Shown: positions 22,177 through 29,380 of the stretch, piece by piece
How the letters are laid out: each line of letters starts with the position of its first letter
How positions within the stretch are numbered: position 1 is the stretch's first letter
From: an uncultured Actinomycetes bacterium
GTDB taxonomy: Bacteria > Actinomycetota > Actinomycetes > Actinomycetales > Microbacteriaceae
DNA length: 36,667 nt
Direction: 5' to 3'
NCBI GenBank assembly: GCA_903920435.1
Contig: CAIXMB010000024.1
Location: forward strand, 1 to 36,667
Made by a program: the position numbers and the translations under genes
The notes under the pieces: generated by a model
The model's database searches: none
Told to the model about the DNA's origin: nothing
The model's input: the letters and a program-made list of their open reading frames with translations, nothing else

Positions 22177-23130
22177 CTACTCCGGCTTCGGCCGCCACGG
22201 CTCGTCACCGGCGGTGCCGTCTCCGGGCTTGCCGTCGCCGGGCTTGCCGTCGGCGCTGCGGCGCAGGTAGCGCTCGAACTCCTGGGCGATGGCCTCGCCG
22301 CTCGCCTCGGGCGAGTCGACGGTGTCGCGCGCCTGCTCGAGCTGCTCGATGTACGAGGCCATGTCGTCGTCGTCGCCGGCGAGGGCGTCGATGCCGCTCT
22401 CCCAGGCCTGCGCCTCGGTGACCAGGTCGCCGCGCGGGATCACGACATCGACGATCTCCTCGAGCTTGTCGAGGATCGCGAGGGTGGCCTTGGGCGAGGG
22501 CGCGTTGTGCACGTAGTGCGGTACAGAGGCCCAGATCGACATCGTCGTGATCCCCGCGCGCTCGGCGGCGTCGCCGAGCACCGAGAGGATGCCGACGGGG
22601 CCCTCGTAGCCGCTGCGCTCGATGCCGAGCTGCGAGCGCACCTCGGCGTTCTCGCTGCTCGTGAATACCGAGATCGGCCGCGAGTGCGGAACGTCGGCGA
22701 GCATCGCGCCGAGGAACACGATCGAGGTGACCTCGTTCGTCTCGATCACGTCGAGGATCTCGCGCGTGAACGTCTTCCAGCCGCGCGAAGGCTCGGTGCC
22801 GAGCAGGAGGTAGATGTTGGAGCCGTTGTCGCCGCTCACGCGGAGCTCGGCATCGTCGGCGAGTCCGCTCGCGGGTGCCGAGTTCGGGCGGGTGGGCCCG
22901 TAGACCGTGACCCCGGGCCAGATGATCTGGCGGTCGCCGTTCTCGTCGGCGGCCACCGAGGGGCGGTTGAACTGGTAGTCGAAGTAGTCCTCGGGGTCTA
23001 CCTCGGCGATGGGGTACAGATCGAGGAGCTCCTTGAGGGTGCGCACGGCCCCGCTCGCGGCCTCGCCCGCGTCGTTCCAGCCCTCGAAGGCGACGACGAG
23101 GAGTCTGCCGCTCGCGAACTGGTCTGCCAC
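22177..23130 (-). CDS. PAC2-family protein (proteasome assembly chaperone 2-like)
   Basis: This 317-residue protein starts at GTG 23130, with AGGGGAACAA just before it. The N-terminal strand-helix RLLVVAFEGWNDAGEAASGAV is the PAC2 signature, followed by YDFQFNRP-like DYFDYQFNRPSV, YLLLGTEPSRGWKTF, and VVFLGAMLADVPHSRPI. The C-terminus has a helical segment and a short acidic/basic Gly-Lys-Pro-Gly-Asp repeat encoded by tandem 15-bp units. PAC2 proteins are named from a eukaryotic proteasome chaperone, but actinobacterial homologues are widespread and of unknown function. It belongs to the same neighbourhood as trmI and the pafBC genes in other actinobacteria. Divergent from the HAD gene. Confidence 0.9.
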   Translation of the reverse strand: MADQFASGRLLVVAFEGWNDAGEAASGAVRTLKELLDLYPIAEVDPEDYFDYQFNRPSVAADENGDRQIIWPGVTVYGPTRPNSAPASGLADDAELRVSGDNGSNIYLLLGTEPSRGWKTFTREILDVIETNEVTSIVFLGAMLADVPHSRPISVFTSSENAEVRSQLGIERSGYEGPVGILSVLGDAAERAGITTMSIWASVPHYVHNAPSPKATLAILDKLEEIVDVVIPRGDLVTEAQAWESGIDALAGDDDDMASYIEQLEQARDTVDSPEASGEAIAQEFERYLRRSADGKPGDGKPGDGTAGDEPWRPKPE

Positions 23131-23198
23131 TTGTTCCCCTTGCCCGCCCGTGCCGGATGACCGGGCTCCTCTCAAGGATAGAACTACGATGGTGCGTT

Positions 23199-23870
23199 GT
23201 GACCCCAACCCTCCCCGCCGCAGTCCTCTGGGACATGGATGGCACCCTCGTGAACACCGAGCCGTACTGGATCTCGGCCGAGACCGAGCTCATCGAGTCG
23301 TTCGGCGGCAGCTGGACGCACGAGGAGGCCCTGCAGCTGGTGGGCTCCGGCCTGTTCAACTCCGCAGACATCATCCGCGCGAAGGGCGTCGACCTCTCGC
23401 ACGAGGAGATCATCGACCGCCTGACCGACCGAGTCATGGCGCAGCTCGTCGAGTTCGGCATCCCGTGGCGACCCGGGGCGCGCGAGCTCCTGCTCGACCT
23501 GCGCGAGCAGGGCGTGCCCACGGCGCTCGTGACGATGTCGATCAGCCGCATGGCGCACCACGTCGCCGAGCACCTCGGGTTCGTCGGGTTCGACGCCGTG
23601 GTCGCGGGCGACGACGTCACCGAGAGCAAGCCGCACCCCGAGCCGTACCTGCGCGGCGCCGAGCTCCTGGGCGTCGACGCCGCCCAGTGCATCGCCATCG
23701 AGGACTCCGAGCCGGGCATCCGTTCGGCCTTCGCCGCGGGTGCGGTGGTGATCGGGGTGCCGTTCATGGTCGACCTGCCCGACGATGTCGCCCACGTGCT
23801 GTGGCCCACCCTCCACAACCGCACGACAGCCGACCTGGCGGGCGTGCTCGCCGCGGTCGCCGCCCGATGA
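23199..23870 (+). CDS. HAD-superfamily hydrolase (beta-phosphoglucomutase-like)
   Basis: This 223-residue protein starts at GTG 23199, 8 nt after a TACGAT -10 (23185-23190). Motif I is WDMDGTLVNTEPYW with nucleophile Asp and the +2 Asp. Motif II is the Thr in VTMSIS, motif III the Lys in ESKPHPEPYL, and motif IV the acidic IEDSEPGIRSA. The four-helix cap lies between motifs I and II (subclass I). Likely a small-molecule phosphatase or phosphomutase; the substrate is not readable. The stop overlaps the trmI ATG by 4 nt (ATGA). Confidence 0.93.
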   Translation: MTPTLPAAVLWDMDGTLVNTEPYWISAETELIESFGGSWTHEEALQLVGSGLFNSADIIRAKGVDLSHEEIIDRLTDRVMAQLVEFGIPWRPGARELLLDLREQGVPTALVTMSISRMAHHVAEHLGFVGFDAVVAGDDVTESKPHPEPYLRGAELLGVDAAQCIAIEDSEPGIRSAFAAGAVVIGVPFMVDLPDDVAHVLWPTLHNRTTADLAGVLAAVAAR

Positions 23871-24862
23871 GCGCCCAGCGCCGCCAGAGCGGCCCGTTCC
23901 GCGTCGGGGACCGCGTGCAGCTCACCGGTCCCAAGGGCAACCTCAACACGGTCACGCTCGAGGTGGGCGGCTCGTTCCACTCGCACCGCGGCGTGCTCAG
24001 CCACGACCTGATCATCGGTGCACCGGATGGCTCGGTCATCACCTCGAGCAACGGCGTCGAGTACCTCGCCCTGCGCCCCCTGCTCACCGACTTCGTGATG
24101 TCGATGCCGCGCGGCGCCGCGATCATCTACCCGAAGGATGCCGCTCAGATCCTCGGCCAGGCCGACATCTTCCCGGGAGCGACGGTCGTCGAGGCGGGCG
24201 TCGGCTCCGGCGCGCTGTCGCTCTGGCTTCTCCGGGCAATCGGCAGCGAGGGGCACCTGCACTCCTTCGAACGGCGCGAGGAGTTCGCCGACGTCGCCAA
24301 GGGCAACGTCGCCACGTTCCTCGGCGCGACGCCCGACAACTGGACCGTGACCGTCGGCGACCTGCAGGAGGCCCTGCCCGCCACGGTCGAGCCCGGCTCG
24401 GTCGACCGCATCGTGCTCGACATGCTCGCCCCCTGGGAGTGCATTCAGGAGTGCGCAGACGCGCTCACCCCGGGCGGCGTGCTCATCTGCTACATCGCCA
24501 CGGTCACGCAGCTCTCGCGCGTGGCGGAGGCGATCCGGGCATCCGGCAACTTCACCGACCCCGATCCGAGCGAGACGATGGTGCGCACCTGGCACGTCGA
24601 GGGGCTCGCGGTGCGCCCCGACCACCGGATGATCGGGCACACCGGCTTCCTCATGACCGCCCGCCGGCTCGCCCCCGGCGCCGTGCTGCCCGCGCTCAAG
24701 CGCCGCGCCTCGAAGTCGGACTACTCCGACGAGGATGTCGAGGCGTGGACGCCCGGCGCGCTGGGGGAGCGCACCACGAGCGCGAAGCGCCTGCGCCGCA
24801 CGGCCCGCGACGCCTCCGCGGCCGCAGCTGCCGCGCAGGGTGACGCCTCCTCCGCCGAGTAG
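23867..24862 (+). CDS. trmI: tRNA (adenine-58-N1)-methyltransferase
   Basis: This 331-residue enzyme starts at ATG 23867. An N-terminal beta domain (FRVGDRVQLTGPKGN, then FHSHRGVLSHDLIIG) precedes the Rossmann methyltransferase domain. There VVEAGVGSGALSLWLLRAIG binds S-adenosylmethionine, and VDRIVLDMLAPWE and CYIATVTQL carry the substrate-side motifs. It methylates A58 in the T loop of tRNAs as a homotetramer. The C-terminal 50 residues are a low-complexity Ala/Arg tail. In M. tuberculosis the orthologue (Rv2118c) lies next to the mpa-dop-pup-prcBA genes, which are absent here. Confidence 0.95.
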   Translation: MSAQRRQSGPFRVGDRVQLTGPKGNLNTVTLEVGGSFHSHRGVLSHDLIIGAPDGSVITSSNGVEYLALRPLLTDFVMSMPRGAAIIYPKDAAQILGQADIFPGATVVEAGVGSGALSLWLLRAIGSEGHLHSFERREEFADVAKGNVATFLGATPDNWTVTVGDLQEALPATVEPGSVDRIVLDMLAPWECIQECADALTPGGVLICYIATVTQLSRVAEAIRASGNFTDPDPSETMVRTWHVEGLAVRPDHRMIGHTGFLMTARRLAPGAVLPALKRRASKSDYSDEDVEAWTPGALGERTTSAKRLRRTARDASAAAAAAQGDASSAE

Positions 24863-24865
24863 TAT
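24860..24865 (+). promoter_or_regulatory. -10 element of the FKBP lipoprotein gene, built on the trmI stop codon
   Basis: TAGTAT begins with the trmI stop TAG (24860-24862) and lies 6 nt before GTG 24872, fitting a leaderless start. Confidence 0.55.
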
Positions 24866-24871
24866 TTCCCG

Positions 24872-25870
24872 GTGTCCGTCTCGCAGAAAAGAGTCCCCGT
24901 GCGCAAGCTCGTCAGCGTCGTGATGGCCGCCGGCCTTCTCGCCTCCCTCGCGGCGTGCGCCGGCCCCAACGCGCTCGGCGGCGACTGCTCGCCGCTGTAC
25001 TCCGCCGGCTCGAACTCCGACCTGGTGGCCGCCAAGGGCAAGATCGGCGCCGATCCGAAGGCGCAGTTCGCGACCCCCGTCGTCGGCAAGTCCGTGCAGG
25101 TCTCGACGGTCATCGCCGGTAAGGGCGACAAGATCCAGCCCGGCGCCACCGCCGTCGTGCAGGTGTCGATCTACGACGGCACCACGGGCGACGTCCTGAT
25201 CTCGAGCGACTACACCGGCACCGGCGTCATCGGCTACGTGCGCGAGGGCGCTCCGGCGTTCGGCGCCGTCGTGCAGTGCACGGCCATCGGCTCCCGCGTC
25301 GCCGCGGTCGGCCCGGCCGGCGACCTCATCGGGGCCGACGCGATCGCCCAGTACCAGCTGCCGGTCGCCACCGACGACACGGTCGTGCTGGTAGCCGACC
25401 TCCTCGGCGCGTACCTCGGCAAGGCGAACGGCGTCGACCAGCCGCTGCAGGACGGCTTCCCCGCGGTAGCCCTCGCACCCGACGGCCGCCCCGGCTTCAC
25501 GTTCGCGAGCGACAAGTCCGCACCCACGACCTACAAGGCCTCGACCCTGAAGGCGGGCAGCGGCGCAACCGTGAAGGCCGGCGACGCGGTAGTGCTGAAC
25601 TACTCGGGCATCGAGTGGGGCGGCAAGACCATCGCCGAGACCACGTGGGACGGCCTGCCGACGGTCAAGGTCGCCTCGAGCCTCACCGACAGCCCGCAGA
25701 GCGGTCTCATCGACGGTCTCGTGAAGGCGCTGGTGGGCCAGAAGGTCGGCTCGCAGGTCATCGTGATCGTGCCGCCGGAGTTGGGTTACGCTTCCGGTAG
25801 CGCACCTTCGGGAGTGACCGACGGAGCCACACTCGTCTACGTCGTCGACATCCTCGGGATCTACAAGTAG
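24872..25870 (+). CDS. FKBP-type peptidyl-prolyl isomerase lipoprotein
   Basis: This 332-residue protein starts at GTG 24872; GTG 24899 is an alternative start that keeps the whole signal peptide. The lipoprotein signal (RKLVSVVMAAGLLASLAAC) has a lipobox Cys at about residue 29. Residues 50-170 form a first, diverged FKBP-like half (GDKIQPGATAVVQVSIYDGTTGDVL). Residues 225-332 form the second FKBP domain (VKAGDAVVLNYSGIEWGGKTI, IVPPELGYASG, LVYVVDILGI). In the second domain the usual active-site Trp of the GWE block is Leu (GLIDGLVKALVGQKVG), so isomerase activity may be weak. It probably folds exported proteins outside the membrane. In related genomes an FKBP gene precedes pafB, as here. 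Confidence 0.9.
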   Translation: MSVSQKRVPVRKLVSVVMAAGLLASLAACAGPNALGGDCSPLYSAGSNSDLVAAKGKIGADPKAQFATPVVGKSVQVSTVIAGKGDKIQPGATAVVQVSIYDGTTGDVLISSDYTGTGVIGYVREGAPAFGAVVQCTAIGSRVAAVGPAGDLIGADAIAQYQLPVATDDTVVLVADLLGAYLGKANGVDQPLQDGFPAVALAPDGRPGFTFASDKSAPTTYKASTLKAGSGATVKAGDAVVLNYSGIEWGGKTIAETTWDGLPTVKVASSLTDSPQSGLIDGLVKALVGQKVGSQVIVIVPPELGYASGSAPSGVTDGATLVYVVDILGIYK

Positions 25871-25927
25871 CGCGACAATACCGACACTGGCCGGGTGTCC
25901 TGACCTCAGAAGATTAGGATTTCTCTC

Positions 25928-26917
25928 GTGCCAGCAGAAGGTTCGACGACCAGGGTTCCCGTCGAGGAGCGCCTCTTCAGCCTCGTGCTCGCGCTCCTGG
26001 CCACCGACGCGGGTCTCACCAAGAACGAGATCCTCTCCACGGTGCAGGGCTACAGCCAGAAGTACTCGCACTCCGGCGACAACTCCAACCTCGAGCGCCA
26101 GTTCGAGCGCGACAAGGACGATATTCGCGAGCTCGGCGTGCCGCTCGAGACCATCGACAGCCCCGGCCAGGCCGGCAACAACCAGAACCTGCGCTACCGC
26201 ATCCCGCGCGGCGCCTACGAGCTGCCCGCCGACATCTCGTTCTCGCCGGAGGAGACCGCGCTCCTGAACCTCGCCGCAATGGTCTGGCGCGAGGGCTCGA
26301 TCTCCGAGCAGTCGCGCCGGGCGATCATCAAGCTGCGCTCGCTCGGCGTCTCGACCACCGAGCCCGTGCTCAGCTACGCGCCACGCGTGCGCGTGCGAGA
26401 CGCCGCGTTCGAACCGCTCAGCGCCGCGCTCGAGAAGCGCCAGGTCGTGCGGTTCTCCTACCTCAAGCCGGGCGAGGCCGAGCCGACGGTGCGCACGCTC
26501 GCACCGCTCGCCCTCGTGCAGCACCAGGGCCGCTGGCACCTCTACGCCGACGACGCCGGCACCCCCAAGACCTTCCTGCTGCGGCGCATCGTCGGCCCCG
26601 TGACCACACTGGCCAAGACCTTCCCCGCGCCGCCGCCCGACACGAAAGACCGGGCGCTGCTCGAGCTCGAAGACGTCTGGAACCGCCACACCGCGATCGT
26701 CGAGGTCGAGCCGGGAACGGATGCCGCGACCCGGCTGCGTCGCCGTCGTGGCTCGAGTGTGGCGGCATCCGGTGCGCTCGAGTTGCACTACTCCGACACG
26801 AACATCTTCGCCGACGAGCTCGCCGGCTATGGACCGGAGGCGCTCGTCGTCTCACCGCCCCACCTGCGCGAGGCAGTGCGGGCCCGGCTCGAGCGGACGG
26901 CGGCGGACCATGGCTGA
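25928..26917 (+). CDS. pafB: WYL-domain transcriptional regulator PafB
   Basis: This 329-residue protein starts at GTG 25928, 7 nt after TAGGAT (25915-25920). The N-terminal winged helix (about 10-90) has ERLFSLVLALLATDAGLTKNEILS and FERDKDDIRELGVPLE. The WYL domain (about 155-225) has VVRFSYLKPGEAEPTVRTLAPLALVQHQGRWHLYADD, and a WCX-type C-terminal extension follows. With PafC it forms the transcriptional activator of the LexA/RecA-independent DNA-damage response in actinobacteria. Despite the name (proteasome accessory factor), that role does not need the proteasome. It overlaps pafC by 8 nt. Confidence 0.94.
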   Translation: MPAEGSTTRVPVEERLFSLVLALLATDAGLTKNEILSTVQGYSQKYSHSGDNSNLERQFERDKDDIRELGVPLETIDSPGQAGNNQNLRYRIPRGAYELPADISFSPEETALLNLAAMVWREGSISEQSRRAIIKLRSLGVSTTEPVLSYAPRVRVRDAAFEPLSAALEKRQVVRFSYLKPGEAEPTVRTLAPLALVQHQGRWHLYADDAGTPKTFLLRRIVGPVTTLAKTFPAPPPDTKDRALLELEDVWNRHTAIVEVEPGTDAATRLRRRRGSSVAASGALELHYSDTNIFADELAGYGPEALVVSPPHLREAVRARLERTAADHG

Positions 26918-27887
26918 GCGCGCGAAGCCCCGCCAGGCGCAGGACAAGCTCGCCTTCCTGCTCTCGCTGGTGCCGTACCTCATGGACCACGACCGCGTGA
27001 GCGTGTCGACGGCCGCCGCGCACTTCGGCGTGCCGGAGGAGCAGATCCGCGAGGCCGTGCGCCTCATCGGCGTCTCGGGAATCCCGGGCGACACCGCCAC
27101 CTACCAGCACGGCGACCTGTTCGACATCGCGTGGGACGACTTCGAGGACAACGACGAGATCGTCATCACCAACCTCGTCGCCATCGACGATTCCCCCCGC
27201 TTCTCTGCGCGGGAGGCTGCCGCGCTCATCGCCGGGCTGCAGTACCTCTCGGCCCTGCCCGAGCAGGCCGACCGCGAGGCCATCGCGACCCTCACCGCCA
27301 AGCTCTCGCGCGGCGCGTCGGCAGACCCCAGCCAGGTGGCAGTGGAGGGCTCTGAGGCCGACGAGACCCTCGCCCTCGCACGCGAGTCGGTGGCCAAGGG
27401 CGTGCAGCTGTCGTTCGACTACCTCAACTCCCAGGGCCAGGCCGAGCGGCGCCGCGTGGATCCGCTGCGGGTCGAGTCGGTGGATGCAGACTGGTACCTC
27501 CGCGGCTGGGATCACGGCCGCGAGGCGGTGCGCACGTTCCGGCTCGACCGCGCCTCGAACCCCGAGATCACCAGCGACCCGATCACGCACAGCGTGAGCG
27601 ATGTCTCGCTGCCCGACAAGCTGTTCGAGGGGTCGGTCGACGACCTGCTCGTGGTGATCGACGTGGCGCCGGGCGCCGCGATCCTGCTCGCCGACTACAT
27701 CCCCGACAACGCGGACACCGTCGAGGTCGACGGGCGGCTGCGCACCACAGTTCGCGTGTCGCACTACCACGGCCTCAAGCGGCTCATCGCGAGCATGCCG
27801 GGCGTCGCGACGGTCGTCGAGCCCGCGGAAGCCCGCGCGGTCGTCGCCGAGTGGGCGGCGGCCGGCGCCGCGCGGTACGCGCAGTGA
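26910..27887 (+). CDS. pafC: WYL-domain transcriptional regulator PafC
   Basis: This 325-residue protein starts at ATG 26910. It has the PafC layout: the winged helix QDKLAFLLSLVPYLMDHDRVSVSTAAAHFGVPEEQIREAV (about 10-50), a linker region with FSAREAAALIAGLQYLS, a WYL domain around 155-215 (VQLSFDYLNSQGQAERRRVDPLRVESVDADWYLRGWD), and a C-terminal WCX domain ending before a short Ala-rich tail. It forms a heterodimer or fused unit with PafB, and the WYL domains are thought to sense single-stranded DNA or a related damage signal. Translation is coupled to pafB and to the next small gene (GTGA). Confidence 0.95.
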   Translation: MAERAKPRQAQDKLAFLLSLVPYLMDHDRVSVSTAAAHFGVPEEQIREAVRLIGVSGIPGDTATYQHGDLFDIAWDDFEDNDEIVITNLVAIDDSPRFSAREAAALIAGLQYLSALPEQADREAIATLTAKLSRGASADPSQVAVEGSEADETLALARESVAKGVQLSFDYLNSQGQAERRRVDPLRVESVDADWYLRGWDHGREAVRTFRLDRASNPEITSDPITHSVSDVSLPDKLFEGSVDDLLVVIDVAPGAAILLADYIPDNADTVEVDGRLRTTVRVSHYHGLKRLIASMPGVATVVEPAEARAVVAEWAAAGAARYAQ

Positions 27888-28237
27888 TCGCGTGGTGGGG
27901 CTGGCTCCTGATCTGGACGGCGCTGGCACTGGCACTGGTGGCCACGCTCGGGCTGCTGACGTGGTGGCTGTTGCGGAAGGGCTTCCGGCTCCTCGACGAT
28001 CTGGGCGAGCTGGCGGACACCGCCGCGGTCTTCGACGGCGTGGGGGAGGCCGAGCTACCGCCGCAGGCCATCGCGGGGCTCGCCGACATCCGTGACATCC
28101 GTGCGCGCGAGGAAGCGCGCACGTTTCACCGCTCCCAGCGTCGCAGCGAGCGGCACCGCCGCCGCCTTGAGCGGGCGCGGCGAATTACCACGCTCGACGC
28201 CTCGAAGGTCCGCTGGCCAGCGGACTGGTACCGGTGA
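27884..28237 (+). CDS. Small single-span membrane protein, function unknown
   Basis: This 117-residue protein starts at GTG 27884, overlapping the pafC stop by 4 nt. Residues 3-28 are one membrane helix (WWGWLLIWTALALALVATLGLL). The rest is cytoplasmic: an acidic amphipathic segment (LLDDLGELADTAAVFDG), then a strongly basic helix with RSQRRSERHRRRLERARR, ending in RWPADWYR. No family name is certain. Small proteins with this layout are often found between pafC and tatA in related genomes, so a link to the Tat system or envelope is possible but only positional. Confidence 0.8.
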   Translation: MIAWWGWLLIWTALALALVATLGLLTWWLLRKGFRLLDDLGELADTAAVFDGVGEAELPPQAIAGLADIRDIRAREEARTFHRSQRRSERHRRRLERARRITTLDASKVRWPADWYR

Positions 28238-28286
28238 CGGTTATCATTAGGTGCAGCACTAGTCGCCACTGAACAGGGAGCACACG

Positions 28287-28520
28287 ATGGGCATCTTCGG
28301 CAACGCATTCGGGTGGCCGCACCTCATCGTCTTGCTCGTCATCATCCTGCTCCTCTTCGGTGCGCCGAAGCTCCCCGGTCTCGCGCGCAGCCTCGGCCAG
28401 TCGATGCGCATCTTCCGCGGTGAGATGAAGACGATGAAAGACGAGAACGGCAAGGATGTCCCGGTCGCGACGACCGACGAGGCAGCGGACAGCGACACCA
28501 GCACCAAGCCGAAGCCGTAG
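28287..28520 (+). CDS. tatA: Twin-arginine translocase subunit TatA
   Basis: This 77-residue protein starts at ATG 28287, with CAGGGAG upstream and a TATCAT -10 candidate at 28242-28247. It has the TatA layout: a short N-terminal membrane helix (GWPHLIVLLVIILLLFGAPKLPGLARSLGQ, with the FG-KLP hinge), an amphipathic helix with SMRIFRGEM, and an acidic disordered tail. Oligomers of TatA form the pore for folded proteins with twin-arginine signals. tatC follows after 5 bp; no tatB is present, which is a known minimal arrangement, with TatB often encoded elsewhere. Confidence 0.95.
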   Translation: MGIFGNAFGWPHLIVLLVIILLLFGAPKLPGLARSLGQSMRIFRGEMKTMKDENGKDVPVATTDEAADSDTSTKPKP

Positions 28521-28525
28521 TCTCC

Positions 28526-29380
28526 ATGGCCACCCGTACCGGCCGGTGGCGCACGAAAGCCGACCAGCGCATGTCGCTGGGCGACCACCTGCGTGAACTG
28601 CGCAAACGTCTGTTCATCTCCGCGATCGCGATCGTGGTGGCCGCGGTCGTCGCGTTCGTCGACTGGGGGTTCCTCGCGAAGCTGCTCGGGCTGCCGTTCG
28701 CCATCACCAGCCTGACCGATTTCGTGCGCGACTCGATGCGCGTGCCGATCAACCAGCTCGCCGAGAACCACAACGCCACGATCAGCTACACGACGGTCTC
28801 GAGCGCCTTCGACCTGACGGTGCAGATCGGCCTCACCTGCGCGATCCTCATCGCGAGCCCGGTGTGGCTGTACCAGGTGTTCGCGTTCCTGGTGCCCGGT
28901 CTCACCGGCCGCGAGAAGAAGTACACGTTCGGGTTCTTCTTCTCAGCGGTGCCGCTGTTCCTGGCCGGGGGAGTGGTGGGCTGGCTGCTCTTCCCGCACA
29001 TGGTCGAACTTCTCGCGTCGTTCACGCCGGGCGAGGACGCGATCTTGCTCGACGCGAAGTACTACTACGACTTCATCATCAAGCTCGTGCTGGCCGTGGG
29101 CGTCGGGTTCGTGCTGCCGGTGTTCCTCGTGCTGCTCAACTTCGTGGGAGTGCTGTCGGCCAAGGCGATCCTCAAGGGCTGGCGCGTCGCCGTGCTCGTG
29201 ATCGCGCTGTTCTGCGCCATCGCGACCCCTGCGGTCGACGTGGTGTCGATGTTCCTGCTCGCGATCCCGATGGTGGCCCTGTACTTCGCGGCCGTGCTCG
29301 TCGCGGTGATCCACGACCGGAGCGCTGCCCGCAGGCTCGCGCGGGTCGAGACCGAGACGCTCGCGATGGGCGACCTGTGA
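28526..29380 (+). CDS. tatC: Twin-arginine translocase subunit TatC
   Basis: This 284-residue protein starts at ATG 28526. The cytoplasmic N-terminus has the conserved MSLGDHLRELRKRL, the signal-peptide docking site with its Glu. Six hydrophobic spans follow (about 30-50, 90-110, 130-150, 175-195, 210-225, 230-250), with FLVPGLTGREKK before the third as in the family. TatC recognises twin-arginine signal peptides and recruits TatA. It overlaps helY by 4 nt (GTGA). Confidence 0.96.
   Translation: MATRTGRWRTKADQRMSLGDHLRELRKRLFISAIAIVVAAVVAFVDWGFLAKLLGLPFAITSLTDFVRDSMRVPINQLAENHNATISYTTVSSAFDLTVQIGLTCAILIASPVWLYQVFAFLVPGLTGREKKYTFGFFFSAVPLFLAGGVVGWLLFPHMVELLASFTPGEDAILLDAKYYYDFIIKLVLAVGVGFVLPVFLVLLNFVGVLSAKAILKGWRVAVLVIALFCAIATPAVDVVSMFLLAIPMVALYFAAVLVAVIHDRSAARRLARVETETLAMGDL

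Noticed and set aside
22205-26788. Very long open frame (over 1500 codons) on the minus strand
   Set aside because: It runs antisense to trmI, the FKBP gene and pafB, which have clear homology; its translation is Arg/Gly/Ala low-complexity, a usual by-product of GC-rich third positions.
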